A DNA stretch of 64,000 bases from Bradyrhizobium iriomotense (lineage in GTDB: Bacteria > Pseudomonadota > Alphaproteobacteria > Rhizobiales > Xanthobacteraceae), in assembly GCF_030160715.1 (NCBI RefSeq), contig NZ_BSOW01000007.1, forward strand, positions 186,001-250,000, read 5' to 3'. The notes under the pieces are model-generated. The model worked only from the letters and a program-made list of their open reading frames with translations, was not told where the DNA came from and made no database searches. How positions within the stretch are numbered: the stretch's first letter is position 1; each line of letters starts with the position of its first letter. Below, one piece after another: positions 1-9,182 of the stretch. Both the position numbers and the translations under genes were made by a program.

Positions 1-475
1 CGATCGCCCGCGTCACGCGCGGGTCGAGCACGCGGCGCGGCAGCGCCTCGCCAAAACACATCTCGTCGAATTCGGCGGTGGCGACGTCACCATAGCGGCG
101 CTGGCGCAGGAACGCGTAGGCGGCGAGGATCTTTCGCGCATAGACCGCCTTGTCCGGTCCGATCAAGCGCTGCTTCAGCGCCTCGATCACGCCGTCCGAC
201 ATGCTCTCGGGCTCGAGCGTCACGCTGATGACGGTGCGGTAATCGCTCGCGATGGTGTGCCGCTGGTTCGGCAGCGTCACGACGAGGATATCGGTGGTAT
301 GGACGTCGTCGATGGTCAGATGCAGGCTGCCCTTGATCGCGACATAGACGTGGCAGCAACCGGCTGTTCGCCGGCGCGGCCGGCCAAGCAGCCCTGCGTA
401 GAACACGCGTTCCGGCGTGATCAGCATCAAATGGTCGGATTCGCGACCGCTGTCTTTGATTTTTGGGCCTTCCAT
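1..475 (-). CDS. AraC-type transcriptional regulator, N-terminal part (truncated by window edge)
   Basis: The frame opens with ATG at 475 and runs leftward off the window, giving about 158 residues without a stop. The visible part has the pattern of an AraC-family N-terminal effector region: a cupin-like beta stretch (HVYVAIKGSLHLTIDD, then LVVTLPNQRHTI) followed by a helical linker containing LAAYAFLRQRRYGD. The C-terminal helix-turn-helix pair that would prove the family lies outside the window, so the family is inferred from the N-terminal pattern only. It stands alone on the minus strand, with 188 bases to the next gene. Ligand and targets are unknown. Confidence 0.6.
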   Translation of the reverse strand, partial: MEGPKIKDSGRESDHLMLITPERVFYAGLLGRPRRRTAGCCHVYVAIKGSLHLTIDDVHTTDILVVTLPNQRHTIASDYRTVISVTLEPESMSDGVIEALKQRLIGPDKAVYARKILAAYAFLRQRRYGDVATAEFDEMCFGEALPRRVLDPRVTRAI

Positions 476-631
476 CGGCGGTCCTCCTCGCGCGGCTCTT
501 CGGACCGCTGCGGACGGAGGCCACCTTAGCGGAATTTTGGGCGGTGTCACTGCGGGATAGCGCTGTCATGGAGACGCAAAACGTCGCCGTTCCGGGACGA
601 CCAAACCGCGAGCCCGGAACTCTTCAAAACC

Positions 632-657
632 GTCGTCCCGACCTTCGCCGGGACGAC
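632..657. repeat. Small palindrome between AraC-type gene and GST gene
   Basis: GTCGTCCCG and CGGGACGAC form perfect 9-base arms around an 8-base loop and are followed by A5. The arms match the ends of the longer repeats at 25754, 31321 and 43435, so this is probably a short member of that family. It sits just past the 3' end of the minus-strand GST gene at 664. A terminator role is possible, since a stem followed by A on this strand is also a stem on the other. Confidence 0.5.
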
Positions 658-663
658 AAAAAG

Positions 664-1320
664 CTACGCCCTCAACCTTGGCGCGACATTTTGCTCGATG
701 CCGGCCTTGCGTTCCGCCGCCACCGCCCGCTTGAAACCATCACGCTGTTGCAGCCGCGTCCAATAGGCTGCGACATTTGGACCGAAATCCCGCGAAAGCC
801 CGATGCTTTCTGCAAGCCGCAGGGCATACCCGATCACGATGTCGGCGGCGGTGAAGCGGCCGGCACACAACGCCCCGGCGTTGGCAGTCGCTGCCTCGAC
901 CGCGCGGAGGCGACCCAAGAACCATTTCGCATAGTCGCCGGCGACCTGCGGATTGCGCCGCTCCTCCGGCTCGAGCTGGCTGTAGCGCAACACCAACGTT
1001 TGCGGGAAGGTTAACGTCGCATCGCTGAAATACATCCAGTTCAGGAAGGCGCCGAAATCGGGATCATTGGCATCGACCATCAGCGGCGTCGGCCCATATC
1101 GGGTGCCGAGATAATGGCAGATGCCGGAGGACTCCGTCATCCGCGTCTCGCCGTCGATCAGATAGGGGATCGTTCCAAGCGGATTGATCGCAAGGTACTC
1201 CTTGGCGAAGACGCGCGGCGGGAACGGCAGCATCTTCAGCTCATAGGGCAGGCCCATCTCCTCCAGCATCCAGAGCGGGCGAAAGGAGCGCGCGGCGTCG
1301 CAGTGATAAAGCGTGATCAT
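664..1320 (-). CDS. Glutathione S-transferase family protein
   Basis: A 218-residue cytosolic protein of normal GST length. Residues 1-80 form the thioredoxin-like domain that binds glutathione: it starts MITLYHCDAARSFRPLW, has NPLGTIPYL with the cis-proline loop, and ESSGICHYLG, the glutathione gamma-glutamyl contact. The remainder is the all-helical substrate domain. GSTs conjugate glutathione to electrophiles or act in thiol redox chemistry; the substrate cannot be read from the sequence. It lies downstream of the acyl-CoA dehydrogenase on the same strand, separated by an 85-base stretch with a degenerate palindromic repeat, so cotranscription is possible but not shown. Confidence 0.85.
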   Translation of the reverse strand: MITLYHCDAARSFRPLWMLEEMGLPYELKMLPFPPRVFAKEYLAINPLGTIPYLIDGETRMTESSGICHYLGTRYGPTPLMVDANDPDFGAFLNWMYFSDATLTFPQTLVLRYSQLEPEERRNPQVAGDYAKWFLGRLRAVEAATANAGALCAGRFTAADIVIGYALRLAESIGLSRDFGPNVAAYWTRLQQRDGFKRAVAAERKAGIEQNVAPRLRA

Positions 1321-1333
1321 CAGTCGTTTCCCC

Positions 1334-1408
1334 TAGAACATGATCCGGACCCATAGGGCCGCGTTAGCGCAAAGTGTGCAGCGGTTTTCCGAAAAGATCG
1401 GCGCATCA
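1334..1408. repeat. Degenerate copy of an intergenic palindrome (family A)
   Basis: The segment contains AAGTGTGCAGCGGTTTTCC followed by GAAAAGATCG. The same core occurs in the intact hairpin at 56190-56240. The outer left arm here (CATGATCCGG) is only partly complementary to the right end, so this copy is decayed. It fills the gap between the acyl-CoA dehydrogenase and GST genes and overlaps the last bases of the former. Confidence 0.55.
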
Positions 1409-2542
1409 TAACCCCATCTGCCGGCTTGCCAGATCCTTCATGATCTCCTCCGTGCCGCCACCGATGGCGTTGACCTTGACCTCGCGGTAGATGCGCTCGG
1501 CCTTGATGCCGCGCATGAAGCCGGCGCCGCCAAAGATCTGCACTGCTTCCGAGGCACAGAACGCCATCGTCTGCGTCGCTTGGTTCTTCATCATGCAGAT
1601 TTCGGCGACCGGGCTCTCGCCCTGCTCCAGCCGCCAGGCCAGCATCTCCAGCATCGCCTGGCTTGCTGCGACCTTCTGCGCCATGTCGACGATCTTGTGG
1701 CGGATCACCTGGTGCTGGGCGAGCGGCTTGCCGAACGTATTGCGTTCTTTCGCGTAGGCGATGGCCTCATCGAGGCAGACACGGGCAAAGGCCGTGCAGC
1801 CGGCCGCCATGCCCATGCGCTCGCTGTTGAAGTTTTGCATGATGATCTTGAAGCCCTGCCCTTCTTCGCCGATCAAATTCTCGGCCAGCACGCGGCACTC
1901 GTCGAAATGCAGCGTCGCGGTGTCGGAGGCCCACCAGCCCATCTTCTTCAGCTTGGTGCGCGACAGGCCGGGCGTATCGCCCTCGATCAGGAGCAGGCTG
2001 ACGCCGCCGGCGCCCTCGCCGCCCGTGCGCACGGCAACGGTCAGATAGTCGGCGCGCATGCCCGAGGTGATGAAGGTCTTCTCGCCGCTCACGACGTAGT
2101 GATCGCCGTCGCGCCGCGCCTTGGTGCGGAGGTTCGCAACATCGGAGCCGCCGCTCGGCTCGGTGATCGCGAGCGCGGATATCTTTTCACCGGCGAGGAC
2201 CTGCGGCAACACCCTGGCCTTGATCTCAGGCCGCGCCGCGCGCGCGATCGGCGGCGAGCCGATGGTGTGACTCATCAGCGACGCGCTGATGCCGCCGGCA
2301 CCGGCGCGCGCCAGCTCCTGGGACGCCACGATCTTCATGAACTGGTCGGCGGGGATGCCACCAAATTCTTCGGGGAATCCAAGCCCCAAAAGGCCGATCT
2401 CCGCCGCCTTGCGATACAGCGTGCGCGGGAATTCGCCGGCCTCGTCCCATTCATGGGCGTGGGGCTCAATCTCCTTCTCGACGAAGCGGCGCATCACGGC
2501 GCGAAAGGCGTCGTGCTCGGCGGTATAGAACGGGCTTGCCAT
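1406..2542 (-). CDS. Acyl-CoA dehydrogenase family protein
   Basis: FAD-dependent flavoenzyme of the acyl-CoA dehydrogenase fold, expected to oxidise an acyl-CoA to the 2,3-enoyl-CoA in the cytoplasm and pass electrons to ETF. The 378-residue length is typical. Visible signatures are the FAD/substrate segment AITEPSGGSDVANL, SGEKTFITSG, and the C-terminal IGGGTEEIMKDL, where the catalytic Glu of many family members sits. I chose ATG at 2542 (MASPFYTAEHDAF) over an upstream start that adds 14 residues lacking family character. No thiolase, hydratase or ligase partner is adjacent, so substrate chain length is open. Confidence 0.88.
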   Translation of the reverse strand: MASPFYTAEHDAFRAVMRRFVEKEIEPHAHEWDEAGEFPRTLYRKAAEIGLLGLGFPEEFGGIPADQFMKIVASQELARAGAGGISASLMSHTIGSPPIARAARPEIKARVLPQVLAGEKISALAITEPSGGSDVANLRTKARRDGDHYVVSGEKTFITSGMRADYLTVAVRTGGEGAGGVSLLLIEGDTPGLSRTKLKKMGWWASDTATLHFDECRVLAENLIGEEGQGFKIIMQNFNSERMGMAAGCTAFARVCLDEAIAYAKERNTFGKPLAQHQVIRHKIVDMAQKVAASQAMLEMLAWRLEQGESPVAEICMMKNQATQTMAFCASEAVQIFGGAGFMRGIKAERIYREVKVNAIGGGTEEIMKDLASRQMGL

Positions 2543-2711
2543 CGCATGGTCGCTTTCGCTGGCGGCGATTCCTGATGCCAACATGACCGGAACACCACCC
2601 GCTCACTTGCGTCGAGTAGCTGGCGCGGAGCACTCGACTTCGAGTCGATCCATGTTCCAAGAATTCAACGCTTCGGAAGTCGACAAGGCCGGAGTCGCGA
2701 CCGCCCGAGCA

Positions 2712-4202
2712 TCAAGCGTCGCGCGGCTGCGCGTCGCTCGCCACTTCGATCCCGACCACGGGCAAACCGAGGCGGCGCGGATCGCCCACGGCCGCAAAAC
2801 TCGGACAGGTCCATGCCAGCGTGGCCGCGCCCGACGATGGCAGCTCAAGGCACAACTCGAAGCCGTCCTCATGGATCGCGATCGATCGGTCGGCGACACG
2901 CGCGCCGTCGAGATAGAAGCGGAGCCCGATTCGATCGACGGGTCCGCGGACGTTGAGGCATTGAACACGAACCACGTTGCGGCCGGGCCGTACGCTGATC
3001 CGGATGGCGGCTTCCGGCTCGCTCCAGCGGAATGCTCGGCCCTGCCAGATCTCCGCCGCATTGAAGCCGGCCTGCGCAAGCACCTGATCGCCCAAGCGCT
3101 GCAAGGGAACGCCTCTCGCGTTGCGAACGCGGTGGATGCAATCGAGCCGCTGAAAATCGATCAGGGCCGCAATGTAAAGCTTCATCCAGCGCGCGATGGT
3201 CTCGGGCGAGCCGGCACGCGCCAGAACGGTCAGGACGCAGCGGGCATAGGCTGCCACGAGCCGCGCTGCACCGCGCGCGAGGAGGTCGCCAAACAGCGCA
3301 GGTCCGACCCAGCGCCGAACTCCGCGCCATGTCTCTTGAGGCCAATTCAACCACGCACGACCATCAAGCACTAAGGCGCGAAGCGCGCTCCGCGCCAGCG
3401 CGGGATCGAAATTGTCCTGACGGCTCCATTCGACGGGAATTTCCAGAAGCTCGCTGCCGGGCTCGCGCCGTCCTTCGCTGAGGTAGCGGATCTCGCCCTC
3501 CACGAAATCGAGCGTAAACGTCTTCAGGTCGGACAGCCGTCCGATGTAGTAGTGATGGAAGCGCGCCTCCTGGAGATAGCCGATGACGCGGCCGCGCGCA
3601 TGGTAGGCGGCCGCGAGCACCCATTCGGCGAAATGGCCGAGCTCCTCGCGCAAGCCGCCGCATTCCTCGTAGACATCGCGCCGCGTCACGAAACATTGGT
3701 CCAGCACCTTGCGCCAGGGATGCACCTTCATGCCGAAATCGATGTCGGCCTGGTACATCGCGGCCTCGGCTTCCGACAGGCGGTTGTGGCAGACCGGGAT
3801 CGACTTGCAGGAAAAGCCCGACCATTCGGGACGATCCTCGAAGGCGCGGACACAGAGCGCGAGCACTTCGGGCTCCGGCCAGCAGTGCGATTCCGTGAAG
3901 AACAGATATTTGCCGCGCGCCCGTGCCGCGCCGATCGCGCAGAGGCCGATGTCATGGGCCGAATCGGCGAACTCGAGCCGCGCCTCGCCGCCGGCAAGCG
4001 CGGACAGATTCTCGCGCGGCGAGAAGTCCGGCGGCACCACCAGGATGATCTCGTAAAGCGAACGCGCGATGGTCTGCGACATCCAGCCCTGCCATGACTG
4101 CTCCCACTGCCCGCGGTGATATTCGAGTGGAATGATGACGGAGAACAGCGGATGCTCGGCGTCGGGCTCGGCTTGCGGACTGGGCATGAATGACACTGGC
4201 AA
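2712..4202 (-). CDS. Glycosyltransferase family 2 protein with C-terminal beta-rich domain
   Basis: A 496-residue protein. Residues about 18-240 form a GT-A domain: it opens PLFSVIIPLEYHRGQW, has YLFFTESHCWPEPE in place of the usual DXD loop, and then a region typical of family 2 (TRRDVYEECGGLREE). Residues about 375-490 look like a beta-sandwich (VRPGRNVVRVQCLNVRG, RFYLDGARVADRSI), similar to accessory domains on cell-surface glycosyltransferases. It should transfer a sugar from an activated donor at the cytoplasmic face. The atypical TESH in the metal-binding position is worth noting: the canonical DXD is missing. No polysaccharide operon surrounds it. Confidence 0.78.
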   Translation of the reverse strand: MPVSFMPSPQAEPDAEHPLFSVIIPLEYHRGQWEQSWQGWMSQTIARSLYEIILVVPPDFSPRENLSALAGGEARLEFADSAHDIGLCAIGAARARGKYLFFTESHCWPEPEVLALCVRAFEDRPEWSGFSCKSIPVCHNRLSEAEAAMYQADIDFGMKVHPWRKVLDQCFVTRRDVYEECGGLREELGHFAEWVLAAAYHARGRVIGYLQEARFHHYYIGRLSDLKTFTLDFVEGEIRYLSEGRREPGSELLEIPVEWSRQDNFDPALARSALRALVLDGRAWLNWPQETWRGVRRWVGPALFGDLLARGAARLVAAYARCVLTVLARAGSPETIARWMKLYIAALIDFQRLDCIHRVRNARGVPLQRLGDQVLAQAGFNAAEIWQGRAFRWSEPEAAIRISVRPGRNVVRVQCLNVRGPVDRIGLRFYLDGARVADRSIAIHEDGFELCLELPSSGAATLAWTCPSFAAVGDPRRLGLPVVGIEVASDAQPRDA

Positions 4203-4239
4203 ACGAATTCAATAAAGCAACGGTGGGATGAAAGAGCCG

Positions 4240-5001
4240 CTAGACCGGAAGGAACAGCGCGAATGATTCGTCCACCGTACGACGCAGATGGTCACGGTAC
4301 AGGGCGTAATTGACGTTGTCGGGAGAAATCCGCCCCAAGGTCGGCGTCTTGACGTTTCGCGCCGGCACGAAGGCGATGGGCGCAGCGATCGGCGTCAGTT
4401 GCGAGCCCGGGCCGGCACGCAGCGTCGAGATGATGCCGTACATCTCGCCGGCGGTGGTCGGCCGCGACACCGTGATCACCCGATGCTGCCCGTGCCGGTT
4501 GATGACGAGATAGATGAAGCCGGACTGATGGGGAACGGCGACCTCGCCGGTGTGCTCATAGGCGGCGTCCGTGCGCTCGCCCTCGCGGAAGACCAGCGAC
4601 GACACTTTCGGCTCCCAGGCGATCTCGGTGCGGTAGGCAAAGAGCGCGTCCTTGTCGCCGAATGACGGCCGCAGCGTGATGTAGACGTCCTCGAGCCAGG
4701 TCACCGCGCGGTGCGAATAGGAGCCGAGACTGTCGGGCGCGACATCGTTGCCTGCTACAGGCGACGGCGGCGCGGCGTGATTTTTCCGCAAGGAAACCCC
4801 CAGCGCCTGCTCCAGCCGCACCGTGGTCGCCAGCGTGAACGGGCGCCGGCCGCCGAGCACCTTTTCCAGCGTCGACAGGCTGAGCTTGGCCTGCTCGGCC
4901 AGCGCCTGCCGGGAGATGCGCCGTTTGGCGAGCTCCTCGCGGATCTTCTCCGCGACCTCGCGGCTTTGCTCGTCGGTAAGCTGCTTGTCCGGCGTCTGCA
5001 T
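4240..5001 (-). CDS. XRE-family helix-turn-helix transcriptional regulator
   Basis: A 253-residue protein with a Cro/CI-type HTH at about residues 15-70 (ISRQALAEQAKLSLSTLEKVLGG, read here in two parts: ISRQALAEQAKL and SLSTLEKVLGG). A C-terminal domain of about 150 residues carries WLEDVYITLRPSF and HTGEVAVPHQSGFIYLVI, which I cannot assign to a named family and take as an effector or oligomerisation domain. It is divergent from the sortase-substrate gene at 5189, with a 187-base shared upstream region, so control of that gene or of itself is plausible but not shown. Confidence 0.8.
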   Translation of the reverse strand: MQTPDKQLTDEQSREVAEKIREELAKRRISRQALAEQAKLSLSTLEKVLGGRRPFTLATTVRLEQALGVSLRKNHAAPPSPVAGNDVAPDSLGSYSHRAVTWLEDVYITLRPSFGDKDALFAYRTEIAWEPKVSSLVFREGERTDAAYEHTGEVAVPHQSGFIYLVINRHGQHRVITVSRPTTAGEMYGIISTLRAGPGSQLTPIAAPIAFVPARNVKTPTLGRISPDNVNYALYRDHLRRTVDESFALFLPV

Positions 5002-5188
5002 CGTTATTCCCTGCTCCAGGCGGACATTCTAGCAGGCCGGACAAATCAGCACAAAACCGCACAGGACCGCCTCGGCGGCGGCTGGCCCAGGTGGCCGGCG
5101 GCCGAACATTGCCGATCATTCTGCTCGCGAAATCAGGGCTCCGCGGCCGAAATAGAGGCCAGCCAAACGTGCTTCGGGAGCAGGTGAG

Positions 5189-7453
5189 ATGAGCATCTAT
5201 GACGAGACCGACAATGACGAGCACCCTATGCTGCGAAAGCTGATCAATCTGGGCTTGTTCCTGCTGGCGCAGGGCGTTGCCGTGATCCTGATCGCCTTCG
5301 TGGCTCTGCTCGTGAGCTTCGTGCCGAGCTGGTCGGCCACATCAGAGCAGGCAGGCCTGCTACAGCCCGGCGAGGCCCGCTCGGGGACGCTGTTTCTGAA
5401 GGACGACGGCGCCACCACAGAGGCCCTCCGCCTCGGCATCGACGTCGACATCACCGTCTCCGGCCCGACGCTGCGTGCGCGCGTCACCCAAGTGTTCAGG
5501 AATCCCACCAAGAACTGGGTCGAGGCGACCTATGTCTATCCGATGGCCACCAACGGCGCCGTCGACACGCTGAAGATGGTGGTCGGCGACCGCGTCATCG
5601 TCGGCGACATCAAGGAGCGGCAGCAGGCACGCGTGATCTACGAGCAGGCGCGCCGGGATGGCCAGAAGGCCGCGCTCACCGAACAGGAACGGCCGAACAT
5701 CTTCACCAACTCGGTCGCCAATATCGGCCCGGGCGAAACCGTGCTGGTGCAGATCGAATACCAGGAGCCGGTGCACCAGTCCGGCAACGAATATTCGCTG
5801 CGCGTGCCGCTCGTGGTCGGGCCGCGCTACAATCCGGCGCCGATCGTGCAGAGCGTCGATTTCCGTCCCGACGGCTCCGGCTGGGGCGCGGCCAAGACCG
5901 ACCCGGTGCCGGATCGCGACCGTATTTCGCCGCCGGTGCTGGATCCCGCCAAGAATCCGCCGGTCAATCCGACCAGCATCACGGTTCGCCTCCAGGGGGG
6001 CTTTGCGCTCGGCGAGGTGAAGAGCCATCACCACGCCGTCAAGATCGAGAGCCCCGACAATGCAACGCGGATCGTTCGCCTTGCCGACGACACCGTGCCT
6101 GCGGACCGCGATTTCGAGCTGACCTGGAAGCCCGCGGCCGAGAAGGCGCCGTCGGTCGGCCTGTTCCGCGAGCATGTCGGCGACGCCGATTACCTGCTTG
6201 CCTTCGTGACCCCGCCGTCGATCGAGCAGGCGACGCAAAAACCCTTGCCGCGCGAAGTCGTGTTCGTGATCGACAATTCCGGCTCGATGGGCGGCACGTC
6301 GATCATCCAGGCCAAGGCGAGCCTCAACTACGCCCTCGCGCGCCTCCAGCCGAACGATCGCTTCAACGTCATCCGCTTCGACGACACCATGGACGTGCTG
6401 TTCACGACGTCGGTGCCGGCCGACATCGAGCATGTCCGGCAGGCAACCGCCTTCGTGGACGCGCTTCAGGCCCGCGGCGGCACCGAGATGGTGCCGGCGA
6501 TGCGCGCCGCGCTCACCGATAGTCTTGGCGACACCAGCATGGTCCGCCAGGTCGTATTCCTGACCGACGGTGCCATCGGCAACGAGCAGCAATTGTTCGA
6601 AACGATCACGGCGATGCGCGGCCGTTCGCGCATTTTCATGGTCGGCATCGGCTCTGCGCCCAACACCTATCTGATGACCCGCGCCTCCGAGCTCGGACGC
6701 GGCGCCTTCACCCATATCGGCTCGGTCGAGCAGGTCGAGGAGCGCATGCGCAGCCTGTTCGCCAAGCTGGAAAATCCGGCCGTGACCGGCCTCTCGGCCA
6801 GGTTCTCGGACGCCTCGGCCGATATCACGCCGGCGATCATTCCCGACGTCTATCGCGACGAGCCGCTGGTGCTCGCGGCAAAGCTCGACAAGCTTTCGGG
6901 CTCGCTCGAGATCAAGGGCCGCGTCGGTGACCGGCCGTGGTCGGTGACGCTGCCTTTGCAGAACGCCGCCGAGGGCAAGGGTCTCTCGAAGCTCTGGGCC
7001 AATCGCAAGATCGGCGACGCCGAGGTGGCGCGCACCATGCATCAGATGAACCCGGAAGATGCCGACAAGGCCATCTTGCGGCTGGCGCTGGAGCACCAGA
7101 TCGTCACCCGGCTGACTAGCCTCGTCGCCGTCGACAAGACGCCGGGCCGCCCCGAAGGCGAGCCGCTCAAGCTCAGTGAGCTGCCGATCAACCTGCCGTC
7201 CGGTTGGGACTTTGAAAAGGTGTTCGGCGAACGGCCGCAGCAAGTGCCGACGCAGCTCCGCGAGCGCCATGCGGATGCGAGCGGCCAGCCGGCCGCGCGA
7301 CGCCCGACGCCGGCGGCAGCCGACACGATCCGCCTGCCGAAGACGGCAACCTCGGCCGAGTTGAAGATGATCGCAGGGCTGATCGTGCTGCTGCTCAGCC
7401 TGGTCCTGTTCGTGTTCAACCGGCGGCAGCCTTTGCTCACTGACGCCGGATGA
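5189..7453 (+). CDS. VIT and vWA domain protein, sortase substrate (marine proteobacterial sortase target type)
   Basis: A 754-residue envelope protein. An N-terminal membrane helix lies at about residues 18-47. A VIT domain follows at about 65-190 (RVTQVFRNPTKNWVEATYVYP). A vWA domain runs about 355-530, with MIDAS DNSGS at residues 362-366 and a second motif FLTDGAIGN. The C-terminus has LPKTA at 716-720, a hydrophobic helix at about 726-746 and NRRQ, i.e. an LPXTG-like sorting signal with Ala for Gly. Families of this architecture are partners of the class found in Gram-negative bacteria as single sortase/substrate pairs, and the sortase gene follows at 7661. A strong terminator lies directly downstream. 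The biological role is unknown in the family. Confidence 0.9.
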   Translation: MSIYDETDNDEHPMLRKLINLGLFLLAQGVAVILIAFVALLVSFVPSWSATSEQAGLLQPGEARSGTLFLKDDGATTEALRLGIDVDITVSGPTLRARVTQVFRNPTKNWVEATYVYPMATNGAVDTLKMVVGDRVIVGDIKERQQARVIYEQARRDGQKAALTEQERPNIFTNSVANIGPGETVLVQIEYQEPVHQSGNEYSLRVPLVVGPRYNPAPIVQSVDFRPDGSGWGAAKTDPVPDRDRISPPVLDPAKNPPVNPTSITVRLQGGFALGEVKSHHHAVKIESPDNATRIVRLADDTVPADRDFELTWKPAAEKAPSVGLFREHVGDADYLLAFVTPPSIEQATQKPLPREVVFVIDNSGSMGGTSIIQAKASLNYALARLQPNDRFNVIRFDDTMDVLFTTSVPADIEHVRQATAFVDALQARGGTEMVPAMRAALTDSLGDTSMVRQVVFLTDGAIGNEQQLFETITAMRGRSRIFMVGIGSAPNTYLMTRASELGRGAFTHIGSVEQVEERMRSLFAKLENPAVTGLSARFSDASADITPAIIPDVYRDEPLVLAAKLDKLSGSLEIKGRVGDRPWSVTLPLQNAAEGKGLSKLWANRKIGDAEVARTMHQMNPEDADKAILRLALEHQIVTRLTSLVAVDKTPGRPEGEPLKLSELPINLPSGWDFEKVFGERPQQVPTQLRERHADASGQPAARRPTPAAADTIRLPKTATSAELKMIAGLIVLLLSLVLFVFNRRQPLLTDAG

Positions 7454-7484
7454 AAGAGGAGGTCTCAGCCACCTTCTCTCCTTC

Positions 7485-7536
7485 AGCGCGCGCGGCTGCC
7501 CGTCACCCGCCCCAAACAGCCGCGCGCGCTTTTTTT
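7485..7536 (+). terminator. Rho-independent terminator after the sortase substrate gene
   Basis: Perfect 14-base arms AGCGCGCGCGGCTG (7485-7498) and CAGCCGCGCGCGCT (7517-7530) are followed by a run of T to 7536. It lies 31 bases past the substrate gene's stop and before the sortase gene, implying that the two genes of the pair are not simply cotranscribed. Confidence 0.88.
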
Positions 7537-7559
7537 CAGATTTACCCTATCACCGCATT

Positions 7560-7646
7560 CGTCATTGCGAGCGAAGCGAAGCAATCCAGAACTGCACCCG
7601 CGGAGATAGTCTGGATTGCTTGGTCGCTTCGCTCCTCGCAATGACG
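7560..7646. repeat. Intergenic palindrome, family B (CGTCATTGCGAG ends)
   Basis: Long imperfect inverted repeat with ends CGTCATTGCGAG and CTCGCAATGACG and inner arms GCAATCCAG and CTGGATTGC. A second copy lies at 29074-29159. The right arm ends 14 bases before the sortase start codon, so it may provide or disturb the sortase leader. Confidence 0.85.
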
Positions 7647-7660
7647 GAGAATCCGGCAAG

Positions 7661-8230
7661 ATGCCCCGCCTCGTCCATCCCCTCATTCTCGCGCTCGTCG
7701 GCGCCATCCTGTTCGGCGACGGCGCCTATATCCACGCCAAGGCATGGCTGGCACAGGTGCTGCTGGAACGCGCGTTCACAAAGAGCATCGCAAGCGGTCA
7801 GCCGACGAAGCCGTGGTCATGGGCGGATACTTGGCCGGTGGCACGGATCGAGGTGAAGCGGATCGGCGCCAGCGCCATCGTGCTCGCAGGCAGCAGCGGC
7901 CAGGCGCTCGCCTTCGGTCCCGGACATGTCGAGGAGACCGTGGACGCAGGCGAGCGCGGCGTCGCCGTCTACGCGGCACATCGCGACACGCATTTCCGTT
8001 TCTTGCAAGATGTTGCCGTTGGTGACGAGATCGAGGTCACGCGCGGCGACGGCAAGCACTTCCACTACCGGGCCGACGCCTCGGCCGTAGTGCGCTTCGA
8101 CGCCTCGGGCATCGATCCCAATACACAAGGTTACGAGCTCGTGCTGTCGACCTGCTGGCCGTTCGATGCGCTCACCTCAGGCCCAGACCGCTACATCCTG
8201 CACGCGACGCTGATTGGAACCGGCGGCTAG
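7661..8230 (+). CDS. Class GN-type sortase (Gram-negative sortase)
   Basis: A 189-residue transpeptidase-like protein with an N-terminal membrane anchor (about residues 5-25, HPLILALVGAILFGDGAYI). The three sortase active-site residues are visible: H107 (AAHRDTHF), C165 (LSTCWPF) and R177 (GPDRYIL). It should cleave the LPKTA-type signal of the neighbouring vWA protein and join it to a membrane or envelope acceptor that is not known. ATG 7661 is chosen because any earlier start in frame would be encoded by the palindromic repeat. This one-sortase, one-substrate pairing is a known pattern in proteobacteria, though poorly characterised. Confidence 0.9.
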   Translation: MPRLVHPLILALVGAILFGDGAYIHAKAWLAQVLLERAFTKSIASGQPTKPWSWADTWPVARIEVKRIGASAIVLAGSSGQALAFGPGHVEETVDAGERGVAVYAAHRDTHFRFLQDVAVGDEIEVTRGDGKHFHYRADASAVVRFDASGIDPNTQGYELVLSTCWPFDALTSGPDRYILHATLIGTGG

Positions 8231-8292
8231 GTTTGTCATCGCGGCCGTCCCGTGGGATGCTGGCGTGACGCGCCAGATCCAGCCGTGTGACC

Positions 8293-9009
8293 ATGCATTC
8301 ACAAGTTCAGTACCTGCCGATCACGCCGGGCCTGTTTTCCGTCCTGGTGCTCTTGTTCGCCGGGCTGATCATCCTGATCCAGCTCCGCATCCTGCGCTAT
8401 GCCTATATGCGGCTCGGCGTCGGCCCGGGCGTTGCGCTGCTCTTGCTGTTCGGCTCGCTGGTCGGCAGCTATTTCAACATCCCGGTCACGGTGCTGCCGG
8501 GCAAGGCGGTGCGCTCAGGCGAGATCGTCGATTTCTTCGGGATGCGCTATGTGGTACCGCTGGTGACGCAATGGCCGGGCACGGTGCTTGCGGTGAACGT
8601 CGGCGGCGCCGTGATCCCGACATTGATGTCGAGCTATCTCGTGCTGCGCTACCAGCTCTGGCTGAAGGCTGCGATCGCGGTGATCGCGATCGCTTTCGTC
8701 ATCCACATGATGGCGACACCGGTGCAGGGAGTCGGCATCGCGGTTCCCGTCTTCGCGCCGGTCGTGGTCACGGCGATCCTGGCCTTCCTGCTGTCGCGCG
8801 AATATGCCGCGCCGCTCGCCTATATCGGCGGCTCGATGGGCACCCTGATCGGTGCCGATTTGCTCAACCTCGACAAGATCGGCAATCTCGGCGCCCCCGT
8901 CGCCTCGATCGGTGGCGCCGGCACGTTCGACGGCATCTTCCTGACCGGCATCCTGGCCGTGCTGCTGGCTGGCATCGCCTCGCCCGCAAGACCCAGGGAG
9001 GTCTGGTGA
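8293..9009 (+). CDS. DUF1614 family membrane protein
   Basis: A 238-residue integral membrane protein with about seven hydrophobic segments. Diagnostic stretches are YLPITPGLFSVLVLLF at the N-terminus, NIPVTVLP, VNVGGAVIPTLMS and the C-terminal GGAGTFDGIFLTGILAVLL, all matching the DUF1614 pattern. Function is unknown. A GTG two codons upstream (8287) is an alternative start; neither has a clear Shine-Dalgarno. It follows the sortase gene by 62 bases on the same strand and could be cotranscribed. Confidence 0.8.
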   Translation: MHSQVQYLPITPGLFSVLVLLFAGLIILIQLRILRYAYMRLGVGPGVALLLLFGSLVGSYFNIPVTVLPGKAVRSGEIVDFFGMRYVVPLVTQWPGTVLAVNVGGAVIPTLMSSYLVLRYQLWLKAAIAVIAIAFVIHMMATPVQGVGIAVPVFAPVVVTAILAFLLSREYAAPLAYIGGSMGTLIGADLLNLDKIGNLGAPVASIGGAGTFDGIFLTGILAVLLAGIASPARPREVW

Positions 9010-9182
9010 GGGCTTCTCACGTCGCGCACAATTAACTATGGCTTCTAACCATGGCTTCCGGGCACCCGTTTCGAGCGGGGAACTGAACTGGCATCGCGGG
9101 CCGTAGACCTATAGAGACGGCTCGTAGCGAACGGCTTGGCCAGGCGCTTTTCATACTGCATTCCTGTTGCGGAACTTTATTG

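Noticed and set aside
5360..7270. Very long open frame on the minus strand opposite the vWA protein
   Set aside because: It is a by-product of GC-rich codon use. It has Arg/His/Asp-rich composition without any domain, while the plus strand codes for a VIT-vWA protein.
9010..9182. Small RNA in the space before the second glycosyltransferase
   Set aside because: No stable hairpin with T run or known RNA pattern could be recognised.
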